From assembly GCA_949297765.1 (NCBI GenBank), contig CASFTV010000035.1:1-34778 (forward strand): 34,778 nt of DNA, in the 5' to 3' direction. The notes beneath the pieces are model-generated. The model searched no databases. It was not told the DNA's origin and saw nothing but the letters and a program-made list of their open reading frames with translations. Both the position numbers and the translations under genes were made by a program. Source of the stretch: an uncultured bacterium. Its GTDB lineage: Bacteria; Verrucomicrobiota; Lentisphaeria; Victivallales; UBA1829. Shown piece by piece: positions 15,720 through 24,295 of this stretch. Within the stretch, counting starts at the first letter, position 1; each line of letters begins with the position of its first letter.

Positions 15720-17339
15720 CTATTTCCGGACGCGGCGAATCACTCCGCAAAGATGCGGGAAAGCCACCAACGGCTGCCGGAAAAACAGATTCCAGAGCTT
15801 CCGTATTCTGGAATGATACTTTGAAACCAATGGAGACAGCAAACGGGTGCATATCGTTCCGTTCATCGGAGCGGAGCATCGTTTCAGCTCGGAGACCGTG
15901 AGGCCTCCCGGTTTCCGGAACAGCAGATTCCCGCGAATCCGGATCCGGCAGAAAGCAAACTCTTCCGGGAACGACGGATCAAAACTCTTTGCCGCCCCGG
16001 CAGATACGATCACGATACTCTCTTCGGAGCAGTTCTTCCACAAGGCCTCCGGTGAAGGAATCCGATTCCCGATGACGATCAGATCGCCCGGGGCGGGATG
16101 AACGATCTCCAGAGAGGGAAAGGTATGGACCGGCCCCACATGGTGCAGAGGTCCGAACGCATTGTCGTCCCGCCAGATTCTTTCATACGAGTCCTCCGTG
16201 TCAAAGGATTCATGAAGAAAGAGTTCCGAGAACGGAGCCGTCAGAGTCAGAAGGCTGACAATGGAACGGTCCATCGTTCCATAAAGGAAAATTCTTGCCG
16301 GGGAGAACTCGGATGCACACCGTGCGGCAAGCATCGCAGTCGAAGATATGAATGGAACTGCCGCGGGAGAAATCCGATGGGAAAGCCAGAGGATCCAGTC
16401 TCTCCACGAAAAAGCCGGCGGTTTTGACGGCGTTTCAGAAAGCTCATCCGTTCCGGCTTCCGCGCGGGATTCCGGCAGTTCCAGATCCGCCAGCCCCCAG
16501 GTCTCCGGGTTCTCCGCAACTCCTATATGAATGGGATAAAATGTTGTTCTTCGTTTTTCTTTCTGAATCAGCATGTGAAACGACGGTTCAAAATCATATG
16601 CACAAATTCCATACCCCATCGTATTGACGACCGAAGTCCGATTGGAAGACCGCAGAGCCAGATCGACATCATTATATCCCCACCCGGCGATCCGCTCGTC
16701 CACACCACGAAGGGAGAAAAAAACAGAGCGTTCCAGAATAAACAGCCCGTAGCTTCCCATCATGCTGCGGGCCGTGTTGTCGCAGAGCATCCACGCATCT
16801 CCTGCAAGCAGGAGAGATTCGATTCGTTCCGGAGAAGAAAAATCATGCGCTTCTCCTGCATAAAAGGGAATGTTTTTCCGGGGAACGGAAATCACCGCCT
16901 CCGCGGGATTGAAGGAAACAGGAATTTCTCCGGAAAGAATCCCCAGAAGATTCCGGAGAGCATGCGACGTCAGCAGAATATCACCAGGCATGATTCCCAG
17001 ATACGCCCCTTTTGCCCGGCGGAGAGCGGCATTGAACGCAATGGACTGGCTGAAGGGAGAAAACGGAGGATTGTATCCGGCGGCTAGAGCAGGCGGAATC
17101 TCAATAAAACGAACCATCCGCGCGGCTTCCGCGGAAAGATGGAGGGTCCGGGAGAGAGGAATCTCGCTGTTCCAATCGGCGAAAACGACTTCCAACTGCT
17201 CTGCGACGCCGGCCCGCCGGGCGCTCCACGCGAGAAAATTCATCGCCTGGACAAAACGCCGCTTGAAATTGAATCCGTAGTTGTCGTTGCGGCCGGAAAG
17301 ACAAAGAGAAAGGAGCGGGGGATTTTCTGTATTATTCAT
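15720..17339 (-). CDS. GT2-type glycosyltransferase with unknown C-terminal half
   Basis: The protein has 539 residues. The N-terminal 240 residues look like a GT-A fold transferase of the galactosyltransferase/chondroitin-polymerase type. This is shown by 'LSLCLSGRNDN', 'FNAALRRAKGAYLGIMPGD' (Asp120 probably in place of the DxD) and 'DERIAGWGYNDVDLALR' (214-230), the acceptor and metal motif of Glyco_transf_7C. Residues about 300-539 are not recognised; they contain alternating strands ('ARIFLYGTMDRSIVSLLTL', 'GDLIVIGNRIPS') suggesting a second Rossmann-like domain. The ATG at 17339 overlaps the stop of the upstream nucleotidyltransferase gene in an ATGA, indicating translational coupling. 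It is the last gene of the operon and ends before the shared terminator. Confidence 0.78.
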   Translation of the reverse strand: MNNTENPPLLSLCLSGRNDNYGFNFKRRFVQAMNFLAWSARRAGVAEQLEVVFADWNSEIPLSRTLHLSAEAARMVRFIEIPPALAAGYNPPFSPFSQSIAFNAALRRAKGAYLGIMPGDILLTSHALRNLLGILSGEIPVSFNPAEAVISVPRKNIPFYAGEAHDFSSPERIESLLLAGDAWMLCDNTARSMMGSYGLFILERSVFFSLRGVDERIAGWGYNDVDLALRSSNRTSVVNTMGYGICAYDFEPSFHMLIQKEKRRTTFYPIHIGVAENPETWGLADLELPESRAEAGTDELSETPSKPPAFSWRDWILWLSHRISPAAVPFISSTAMLAARCASEFSPARIFLYGTMDRSIVSLLTLTAPFSELFLHESFDTEDSYERIWRDDNAFGPLHHVGPVHTFPSLEIVHPAPGDLIVIGNRIPSPEALWKNCSEESIVIVSAGAAKSFDPSFPEEFAFCRIRIRGNLLFRKPGGLTVSELKRCSAPMNGTICTRLLSPLVSKYHSRIRKLWNLFFRQPLVAFPHLCGVIRRVRK

Positions 17340-18043
17340 TTCTGACAATCCGTTTTAAAAAGCTGCTGCGCCGTCTGAAAACTTTCCGGCGTTCCGATAT
17401 CGATGAATGTTCCGTCAGCGGGAAATGCGGCAAGTTCTCGGTTTTGCGCCAGAGAAGGGAACAGTTCCTTTTCCAGCGAACAGACGGTCTTTTCCGGAAT
17501 CCGTTCCAGGACCTCCCGGCGGAAACAGTAGATTCCGGCATTGATGAGTCCAGCGCCCCGGAATGATCCTTTTTCTTCAAAGCGGGAAACCATTCCATCG
17601 GGAGCAAGGGAAACTCTTCCGTAGCGGGAGACATCCTCCATGCGCCGCAGACAGATCGCAGCCGGCGCGGCGCTCCGGCGGGCGAAGGAGAGAAATGCGT
17701 TCAAGTCGACCTCAAAGTAAGAATCCCCGTTCATCACAAGGAATTCCGGATCGGAGGCTTGTTTCAGAGCAAGTCTCAACGCGCCGGCGGTTCCGAGAGG
17801 ACGATCTTCGATGGAAAACTTCAGATCGAGGGAGAGGGAGGCTCCCCGGAGCGCTGAGATCAGACTCTCCGCCCGATATCCGGCACACAGGATGACTCTC
17901 CGCCCGCCGGCCTGCTCAATCTGCCGCAGGAGGCGAAGGATAAATGGAGTTCCCGCCACTTCTGCTGCCACTTTCTGGCGATCGGGAACCGCAGTCTGCA
18001 GGCGAGTTCCCATTCCTCCGGCAAGGATCAGCGCCGTCAGCAT
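17336..18043 (-). CDS. hddC: HddC-like sugar-1-phosphate nucleotidyltransferase
   Basis: The protein has 235 residues from the ATG at 18043, which has GGAGG 7 bases upstream; the longer frame to 18073 lacks one. 'LILAGGMGTRL' (5-15) is the nucleotide-binding signature, with Lys24 in 'DRQKV', and 'SIEDRPLGTAGALRLAL' and 'VMNGDSY' (103-109) supplying the metal Asp. Best fit is D-glycero-alpha-D-manno-heptose 1-phosphate guanylyltransferase (HddC), which makes GDP-heptose. Glucose- or mannose-1-phosphate transferases share the fold, so the sugar is inferred mainly from the HddA-like kinase in the same operon. Its start codon is separated by one base from the FkbM gene stop, and its own stop overlaps the GT gene start. 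Confidence 0.8.
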   Translation of the reverse strand: MLTALILAGGMGTRLQTAVPDRQKVAAEVAGTPFILRLLRQIEQAGGRRVILCAGYRAESLISALRGASLSLDLKFSIEDRPLGTAGALRLALKQASDPEFLVMNGDSYFEVDLNAFLSFARRSAAPAAICLRRMEDVSRYGRVSLAPDGMVSRFEEKGSFRGAGLINAGIYCFRREVLERIPEKTVCSLEKELFPSLAQNRELAAFPADGTFIDIGTPESFQTAQQLFKTDCQK

Positions 18044-18044
18044 C

Positions 18045-19055
18045 TCATTCCTCCAACTCTTCCGGATATGCAATGAGTGTAATTTCTCCGTAGGGGACCT
18101 TCAAGGAGCGAATCCGGAACGAGTAATGCAGATTCATCTCCCGGAGGGTCTGATAAATCCCGAACAATTCCTCCGGATTATGATAAATGGAAAGCAGAAG
18201 AAGCGGCCGGAATGTCCGGATCGTTTTCATCGCGCCCCGAAGCATTTTCAGACCCATTCCTTCCAGATCCGCCTTGATCAGCCCGACGTCAAAAGAGCTT
18301 CCGACAAACGAATCCAGCGAAATCAGTTCGATCGGAATCCCGGATGAACCGGATTCAAGACAGGAGAAATCCATACCGCCTGAATCAGCGGTCTCAATCC
18401 GCTCTGAAACATCGGAAAGCCCCTTTTCAATCAGATCGAATTTTTTCTCTGAAATCCGATTTTTTTTCATGGTCTGTCGATACTTTTCCGCGTTCAGAGA
18501 AGACGGTTCAAAGGCATAGATCTTCCGAGGGGAATATTGCAGAAATGCGATGGAGGAATCTCCATTATAAGCTCCGGCATCAATAAAATCCTTATTCCGG
18601 ATATACTCTTTGACCGATTCCGGCACCATAGTCAACCCGTTGTGATAAACCAGCGATTCCGGAAAAGGTGGAGCAATATGATATCGCCTGCCCCATTTTC
18701 GGGAAAGGCGCTGTTCCTTCCGGAAAGTTTCCCGCAATCTTTTTTCCGGAATACATCCTTCCACGTCAAGACAAAAGAAAAAAGGTTCCGGAAAAGAAGG
18801 AAAACTATCCGGAATTTTTCTTTGAAATTCAACAAACTCTTTCAGCAGCGTCCGTTCTTTTTCCGTAACGTCGGAAAATACAGCATCAATCTCTTCCGCA
18901 GAGACATTGGAAAGGAGATTTCTACGCTCATTCAGATTAAGGAAAAGATATCTGTCCTGAAACGTTCCTTTCAGAATCTTCAACGCGGTTGCGGTTTCCA
19001 TCGACATTCGCCGCAGAAGGAAATCATGACAGGCCTTTTGAATTTTTTTTATCAT
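18045..19055 (-). CDS. FkbM-family methyltransferase
   Basis: The protein has 336 residues. The C-terminal half is an FkbM SAM-dependent methyltransferase: 'FIDAGAYNGDSSIAFL' (157-172) is motif I, 'KIYAFEPS' the acidic motif, then 'ISLDSF' and 'VGLIKADLEGMGLKMLRGA', the family's usual end. The first about 130 residues are a helical extension with no recognised domain. In polysaccharide loci these enzymes usually O-methylate sugars, here probably the operon's product or its glycan. GAGAGAAGA precedes the ATG, 12 bases after the stop of the previous gene. Base composition is lower in GC than most neighbours. Confidence 0.86.
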   Translation of the reverse strand: MIKKIQKACHDFLLRRMSMETATALKILKGTFQDRYLFLNLNERRNLLSNVSAEEIDAVFSDVTEKERTLLKEFVEFQRKIPDSFPSFPEPFFFCLDVEGCIPEKRLRETFRKEQRLSRKWGRRYHIAPPFPESLVYHNGLTMVPESVKEYIRNKDFIDAGAYNGDSSIAFLQYSPRKIYAFEPSSLNAEKYRQTMKKNRISEKKFDLIEKGLSDVSERIETADSGGMDFSCLESGSSGIPIELISLDSFVGSSFDVGLIKADLEGMGLKMLRGAMKTIRTFRPLLLLSIYHNPEELFGIYQTLREMNLHYSFRIRSLKVPYGEITLIAYPEELEE

Positions 19056-19067
19056 TCTTCTCTCTCT

Positions 19068-20036
19068 TCACCAGTAACATCCATCTTCCACGATCTCATA
19101 TCCCGTCGGCCGTTCGGAGGGCAGCGGATTCACCCAGTGCTCATTAAAAAGGCGCTGACCAAATTCCGGCGGATACTGTTTCTCCCAGCGGGCGCCCTTG
19201 ATTCCGAAAATCAGCTGCAGCGCTCCGCCGATATGAACAGCCTGTTTTCCGCAGCGCTTACAAAACGCGCCAAGAAACATTCCGTATGCTCCGGCTCCAA
19301 TCAAAGCGATGTCATAATCAATTTCCCGGATTTTTTCGTACATGGACTCCAAAGCCTCAAACCAGTCCGAATACGGAAATTGTTCCGAAAGGATTCCGTT
19401 GCTCTGAACGGCTTTCATCGTGATCAGTTCAAATTCCGGGAGGACCTCCCGACCGGGGAACAGCAGATCCCGGCGGGGATACTGCGAGCGGATGGTTTCT
19501 GTGAACGGATGAATCACCAGAACTTTTTTCCCTTTCAGCATTCGCAGCCATGGACGTTCCGCAAGAGTCGCATGATCCACAAGGCAGTTGATATCAACAG
19601 CTCGTATGGAGGGATTGTATTTCTGAATCAAGGTTTCTTCCCCTCGCTGACCTATTACACCGAGAATGTCGATTTCAGGAAGAAGCTGCAGACTCTCATA
19701 GGCAAACCGACAGAGTTTTTCATTCGTCGGAGGGAAAAAACCGGCAACTGTAGCCATCTCATTTTGTAGATATGGCTGGAATTGAACTGAACTTTCCCTG
19801 CAATGCTTCAAATAATGCATAACGACGGCAATCTCATTCCATCCGAAGCGGGCGATCAGACACGGATCTCCTTTTTCCAGCATCCGGGCAATCTGATCCA
19901 CGCCTTCCTGATCTTTATAGATATAACATTCCCCAAGAGACATTTTCGTCGGCCGATGTTCCGGACAACGAATATACGAATACACCTTCTGCACCTTTTG
20001 CGGAAGCAGATTCCAGATAAACTGTTTGATACTCAC
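19068..20036 (-). CDS. Uncharacterised polysaccharide-locus protein, possibly a GT-D-like transferase
   Basis: This 322-residue protein is not securely recognised. It begins at a GTG whose GTGA overlaps the stop of the radical SAM gene, with AGGAGA 6 bases upstream. It shows 'CLIARFGWNEIAVV' near residue 60, reminiscent of the 'RFGDGE' region of GT-D type glycosyltransferases, and 'DYDIALIGAGAYGMFLGAFCKRCGKQAVHIGG' near the C-terminus, a Rossmann-like segment with glycines. 'GGALQLIFGIKG' follows. A glycosyltransferase acting on the operon's sugar is plausible but is inference from context. No membrane segment or signal peptide is evident. Confidence 0.6.
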   Translation of the reverse strand: MSIKQFIWNLLPQKVQKVYSYIRCPEHRPTKMSLGECYIYKDQEGVDQIARMLEKGDPCLIARFGWNEIAVVMHYLKHCRESSVQFQPYLQNEMATVAGFFPPTNEKLCRFAYESLQLLPEIDILGVIGQRGEETLIQKYNPSIRAVDINCLVDHATLAERPWLRMLKGKKVLVIHPFTETIRSQYPRRDLLFPGREVLPEFELITMKAVQSNGILSEQFPYSDWFEALESMYEKIREIDYDIALIGAGAYGMFLGAFCKRCGKQAVHIGGALQLIFGIKGARWEKQYPPEFGQRLFNEHWVNPLPSERPTGYEIVEDGCYW

Positions 20037-21514
20037 GGTCTCTCTCCTGTTTCAGATAAAATGGCACGCTGCAGACGAAGCGTATTTACAGACTGAACAT
20101 AGTTGCGGACCTCCCTGCCGAATGTCCGTTTCAGCATTTCCAGATACTCCGGGCTGCTGTTGTATTCCACAAAAGCCTGATCCCGGAAAGCCAGAATCTC
20201 CCCGGCGGTCAGACGGTCGTTCGCAAGCGGATAACAATCGTAAGAGTGCTGGGAATAGGCGCTCCAGCTGCGCGGAAGCCGCTCCGGATGCGTACGCAGA
20301 GTCTCTTCGTACAGCCGCGATCCCGGATACGCCATCACCGAATACATATTGGCATATTCGCAATTCAGATCCCTGGCCAGCTCCAGCGTTTCCCGCATGG
20401 TCTCCTCCGTATCGGCGGGAAGACCGAAAATATAATTGCCGATCACACGAATCCCCGCCGACTGAATCCGCCGGACCACCCGTTTGATGTCCTCTCTGTG
20501 CAGATTTTTTGTCACGTCATCCCGCACATGCGGATTTGCAGACTCAATGCCCAGCGCAAACCAGTTGATCCCCGCCTTCTTCAGCAGCGGAAGAACCTCG
20601 AAATCCACCGTATCGACCCGCGCATACACCCAGATGTTCAGGTCGTAATTGCGTTCAATGATTCCATTCACAATCGGCATGTAGTGGTTTTTATCCAGAA
20701 TGAACAGTTCATCGACTATTTTCAGATTCTTTACATGATACCGCTCCACCAGAAGATCAATCTCCTCCAGGACCCGTTCCGGAGAACGGTAGCGGATCAT
20801 ATGCTTCCCGAACGGGGCGTTGATGCAGCAGAACGAACAGTTGAACGGACAGCCAAGACTCGTATACAATGCCGCATACGGCATCCGGTGTTCGATATCA
20901 TCGAAACAGTGCCAGTTGTGCGCGCGGTAAAGCTGCATCGGCAGGAGGTCCCACGCGGCAACCGGGAGAAATGCGTCCAGATCCCGGATCAGCGGATAGC
21001 GCTCCGTATGACGCGGACCGGTATCCGTCCTCCACCAGAAACCACCGATCTTTTCCGGTTCGAACCTCCCTGTTCTCAGCTGTTCGAGCAAAGTTTCCAG
21101 AGTCTGAACCGCCTCTCCGTCTGCGACGAAATCACAGGCTTCCTCCCGCAGGGTCCGCTCCGGAAGCGCCGAGGGATGCAATCCTCCCAGAACCACGTTC
21201 GGAACCCCGGCCGTCTTCAGCGCCCTGCAGATCGCGCCCGCGGACGGCATGTTCTGTGTTGATGCGGACGGCTGGGATCCATAGACGATCACCGCCGCTG
21301 CCCGCGGATTCATTTCTGCCGTCCGCTCCGCGGTCTCTTCCGGAGAAAGGTTTTCCGCATTTGCGTCGATCACCGCCACAGAGAATCCCTTCAAACGCAA
21401 ATACGCGGCAATCACAGCGATCCAGAAGGGCGGCTCAATCGCAACCGCCTCCAGCCCAAGACTCTGGAAAACCTGTTTTCTGTTCCCAGGATTGATCAGG
21501 ATAATATCTGTCAT
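20033..21514 (-). CDS. B12-binding-domain radical SAM enzyme
   Basis: The protein has 493 residues. Residues about 1-150 form a Rossmann-type cobalamin-binding domain ('VLGGLHPSALPER', 'EEACDFVADGEA'). The radical SAM barrel follows with 'SLGCPFNCSFCC', whose Cys222, Cys226 and Cys229 bind the 4Fe-4S cluster. 'GIESANPHVRDDVTK' and 'VIGNYIFGLPADTEETMRETLELA' are typical of class B enzymes. Such enzymes methylate unactivated carbons or phosphorus, or rearrange or epimerise substrates. In a sugar operon a C-methylation or epimerisation of the sugar is a reasonable guess. AAGGGAAG precedes the ATG; 45 bp separate it from the transketolase genes, and its stop overlaps the next start. Confidence 0.87.
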   Translation of the reverse strand: MTDIILINPGNRKQVFQSLGLEAVAIEPPFWIAVIAAYLRLKGFSVAVIDANAENLSPEETAERTAEMNPRAAAVIVYGSQPSASTQNMPSAGAICRALKTAGVPNVVLGGLHPSALPERTLREEACDFVADGEAVQTLETLLEQLRTGRFEPEKIGGFWWRTDTGPRHTERYPLIRDLDAFLPVAAWDLLPMQLYRAHNWHCFDDIEHRMPYAALYTSLGCPFNCSFCCINAPFGKHMIRYRSPERVLEEIDLLVERYHVKNLKIVDELFILDKNHYMPIVNGIIERNYDLNIWVYARVDTVDFEVLPLLKKAGINWFALGIESANPHVRDDVTKNLHREDIKRVVRRIQSAGIRVIGNYIFGLPADTEETMRETLELARDLNCEYANMYSVMAYPGSRLYEETLRTHPERLPRSWSAYSQHSYDCYPLANDRLTAGEILAFRDQAFVEYNSSPEYLEMLKRTFGREVRNYVQSVNTLRLQRAILSETGERP

Positions 21515-21559
21515 AATCTTCCCTTACTGCTTACAAGTACATTTCATCATATTTTTCAT

Positions 21560-22492
21560 TTATCTTGATCCTTTCATCAATTCATGAATTTGTTCGGAAG
21601 AAATACCCAATCTTGAACGCAGCTCTTTTCTTGAAGGACTTCCATAAACAAATTCATTGTCAGGGGCCCCGAATCGAAGGATTTCCGGGATATGACTCAA
21701 ACGAGAACCATACTCTGCAAGAATCTGACAGAAATGCCCAAATACTCCTCCATATTTCAAAGATTCTTCAAATATTACAATCTTTTCCGATTGTTTTAAT
21801 ATTGTGAGCGCTGTTTCTCTATCAAAGGGTTCCATCGTATGATAATGAAAAAAACCTGGAGGATTCACACTGCTTTTATATTCCAGAATAGCGGGAGCTA
21901 CCGCAGAAAAGACCTCTCCTCCCGTTACAAAGGAAATTCTTCCTGCTGGCAAAATACAACGGGCGTTCCCTAAAGAAATCGGAGCAGTTTCTATATATCC
22001 AACGTCTGGTTCCCCATATTTTCCGACTCGTAAATATGCCGCACATTCCTTCTGCAACAATGTAGAAAATAAAATTTTCATTTCATCCGGTCCGCCAGGT
22101 GTAACAACAATTTCTCCCGGGAGAGCAGTCATAAGCATGAGATCATCCGGAGCATAGTGGGTCACTCCTGCATTGGCATAGGTATATCCACCTCCCGCTC
22201 CGACCACAATTACAGGGAGTTTATGATAGGAAACTGCCACCTTCAGCTGTTCATATGGACGGGATGTCATAAACGAAGCTATCGAGTAGACAACCGGACG
22301 AAAACCTTCTAATGCGAGACCCGCAGCAGCATTCACAAGTTGAGCTTCTGCGATTCCAACATTAACAAAACGTTTTGGAAATCTCTGTGCGATGGAATCG
22401 AAAACCTGAAACCCCAGATCGCCCGTCAGAAAAACAATTTTTTCATTGCGTTCCATTTCGGTTTCCAAGACATCAGCAAATGCCTTTCTCAT
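21560..22492 (-). CDS. Split transketolase-like enzyme, C-terminal (pyrimidine-binding) subunit
   Basis: The protein has 310 residues from the ATG at 22492, which overlaps the stop of the N-terminal subunit in an ATGA. It corresponds to the pyrimidine-binding and C-terminal domains of transketolase. 'FVNVGIAEAQLVNAAAGLALEG' carries the ThDP-activating Glu49, 'YTYANAGVTHYAPDDLMLMTALPG' is the substrate-side loop, and the remainder is the transketolase C domain ('VIFEESLKYGG'). Together with its partner it would transfer a two-carbon ketol or acyl unit. GC content is clearly low (21 of 60 bases G or C at 21601-21660), unlike the GC-rich SDR upstream, suggesting separate acquisition. Confidence 0.88.
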   Translation of the reverse strand: MRKAFADVLETEMERNEKIVFLTGDLGFQVFDSIAQRFPKRFVNVGIAEAQLVNAAAGLALEGFRPVVYSIASFMTSRPYEQLKVAVSYHKLPVIVVGAGGGYTYANAGVTHYAPDDLMLMTALPGEIVVTPGGPDEMKILFSTLLQKECAAYLRVGKYGEPDVGYIETAPISLGNARCILPAGRISFVTGGEVFSAVAPAILEYKSSVNPPGFFHYHTMEPFDRETALTILKQSEKIVIFEESLKYGGVFGHFCQILAEYGSRLSHIPEILRFGAPDNEFVYGSPSRKELRSRLGISSEQIHELMKGSR

Positions 22493-23331
22493 ACATATTC
22501 TCCCAGTTTGCAAGGCAATGCCAGTTCCTCAAATGCCTGTTTAACCTCATTTTCCCGTGGCGTACGGTAGAACCATACTTGATCTTTCTCCATAAAATGG
22601 ATACCGGCTCCTCCGGTTGTATCTGCAAGAATTACAACAGGCCATTTTTCAATCGAATTCAAACGGGCAAAAATTTGAAGAAGTTCTCCAATGTCATTTC
22701 CATTACATGAAATTACAGTCCAGCCAAAGCTGGCGAATTTCTCCGCCAATGAAGTGTTTCCCGTCAAATGATCATTCAATGATGTAGCCTGCATATTGTT
22801 ATGATCTACGATCGCAACAAGATTTTTCAGTTTCTGAGCCGCTGCAAACATGGCCGCTTCCCATACACTCCCCTCATTTGTTTCTCCATCCCCCATCAGA
22901 ACAAATGCACGACTTTCAAAATCATCGTTCATCTGGCATCCCATCAACATGCCGGAAGCCATACCAAGCCCGTAGCCAAGACTCCCGCTCGAAAATTCCA
23001 AAAGAGGAAACATTGTTCGACATGGATGATTTGACAATCGTGAATCTGTTTGACAATATGTTCCCAATTCTTTTTTCTGAATCAGAGAAAACTCCGCCAT
23101 TGCGGCATAAAGGGCACTCGCTGCATGGCCTTTGCTTAAGAAAAAACGATCCCTCTTTTTTATGCTCTTCTCTGTTGGATGTTTCAGGACTGCGCCAAAA
23201 AGGACGGTCAACAAATCTGCACAACTCAAAGCCGAACTCAAATGAGAAGATTTTCCTGAAAAAGCCATCATAATGCAGTTCCCTCGAATTCGGGCTGCAC
23301 TTTTCTGCAAAGATTCTAACAATTCATCCAT
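22489..23331 (-). CDS. Split transketolase-like enzyme, N-terminal (ThDP-binding) subunit
   Basis: The protein has 280 residues from the ATG at 23331, preceded by AGGAGA at 8 bases; an in-frame extension to 23391 lacks support. It has the diphosphate-binding motif 'GDGETNEG' (147-154) and 'VDHNN' (175-179), 'SKGHAASALYAAMAE' (66-80) with the substrate His, and 'FSSGSLGYGLGMASG' (113-127). Its length equals the N-terminal half of transketolase. Split transketolases occur in core metabolism of some anaerobes, but this pair sits inside a sugar-nucleotide operon, which points to a dedicated role. AT-rich codon use sets it apart from the two preceding genes. Confidence 0.88.
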   Translation of the reverse strand: MDELLESLQKSAARIRGNCIMMAFSGKSSHLSSALSCADLLTVLFGAVLKHPTEKSIKKRDRFFLSKGHAASALYAAMAEFSLIQKKELGTYCQTDSRLSNHPCRTMFPLLEFSSGSLGYGLGMASGMLMGCQMNDDFESRAFVLMGDGETNEGSVWEAAMFAAAQKLKNLVAIVDHNNMQATSLNDHLTGNTSLAEKFASFGWTVISCNGNDIGELLQIFARLNSIEKWPVVILADTTGGAGIHFMEKDQVWFYRTPRENEVKQAFEELALPCKLGEYV

Positions 23332-23353
23332 ATACCATTCTCCTATCCGGTCC

Positions 23354-24292
23354 TCAGACGTTGCCGTACTGGTTGTTCTTGATGATGGCATAGGTTTTTA
23401 TCAGCTCTTCAATTCCGTCATCGAGGGAATACTTCGGCAGATATCCGGTCTTCTCTATCTTTTCGTTGGAGACGATGTAGTCACGCTTGTCGGGATCCTC
23501 TCCGATCTTCGACTCCAGATACACAAACCGGGGCAGATGCTTCCGGATCACCTCGCACAGCTCCAGCTTGGAGAGATTCGCCGTGGAAAGACCGACATTG
23601 TATGCGTTCCCCTTCATCGCGGAAAAATTCTCGATCACATGCGCAAACGCCCGCGCAACATCCCGCACATGAATGTAATTGCGCTTGAAATGGCCTTCAA
23701 AAATCACCACCGCACGGTCGTTCACCGCGCGATAGACAAAATCATTCACCAGAAGATCCATCCTCATCCGGGGACTCGCGCCGAACACCGTCGCAAGACG
23801 CAGACTCACACTGTTCTCCCGGGAGAGCACCGCCTCCTCCGCCTCCACCTTCACCCGGCCGTACAGGGAGACCGGACGCAGCGGCGTCTCCTCTGTACAG
23901 AACTTCCCGCTCTCCCCGATTCCGTATCCGGAGTTCGTGATCGGCATCACTATCTGCTGCTCCGGAGAAGCCAGACGGACCAGCATCCGGACCGCATCGC
24001 GGTTCACCGTCACCGCCCCCACCTTGTCCTGGTCGCAGAGCGGAGCGCCGACCAGCGCCGCAAGCGGAATGAGAATGTCGAACCGGGGAACCAGCTCCTT
24101 CATCAGCGACTCATCCCGGCAGTCCCCCCGCACCACATGAAATTTCGGATGGGCGCAGCAGTCAAGCAGGGAGTTCTGACGGAACATGAAATTATCCAGC
24201 ACCGTCACTTCGTATCCGAGGGAGAGCAGATACGGCGTCATTGTCGAACCGAGATAGCCGCCTCCCCCCGTAATTAAAATCGTCTGACTCAT
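23354..24292 (-). CDS. Extended-SDR NAD-dependent epimerase/dehydratase
   Basis: This 312-residue sugar-nucleotide SDR has 'ILITGGGGYLGS' (5-16) for NAD binding, 'ITNSGYGIGESG' (118-129, with Ser121), and catalytic 'SLYGRVK' (Tyr144, Lys148). 'GDCRDESLM' provides the adenine-site Asp and 'RNYIHVRDVARAFAHVI' is a family hallmark. Such enzymes oxidise C4 to drive epimerisation, dehydration or reduction. Together with the other SDR in the operon it may work as a C4-oxidase or 4-reductase on GDP-heptose, as proposed for pairs in Campylobacter heptose loci. GAGGTGATGG precedes the ATG; 3 bases separate it from the DegT gene. Confidence 0.88.
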   Translation of the reverse strand: MSQTILITGGGGYLGSTMTPYLLSLGYEVTVLDNFMFRQNSLLDCCAHPKFHVVRGDCRDESLMKELVPRFDILIPLAALVGAPLCDQDKVGAVTVNRDAVRMLVRLASPEQQIVMPITNSGYGIGESGKFCTEETPLRPVSLYGRVKVEAEEAVLSRENSVSLRLATVFGASPRMRMDLLVNDFVYRAVNDRAVVIFEGHFKRNYIHVRDVARAFAHVIENFSAMKGNAYNVGLSTANLSKLELCEVIRKHLPRFVYLESKIGEDPDKRDYIVSNEKIEKTGYLPKYSLDDGIEELIKTYAIIKNNQYGNV

Positions 24293-24295
24293 CCA

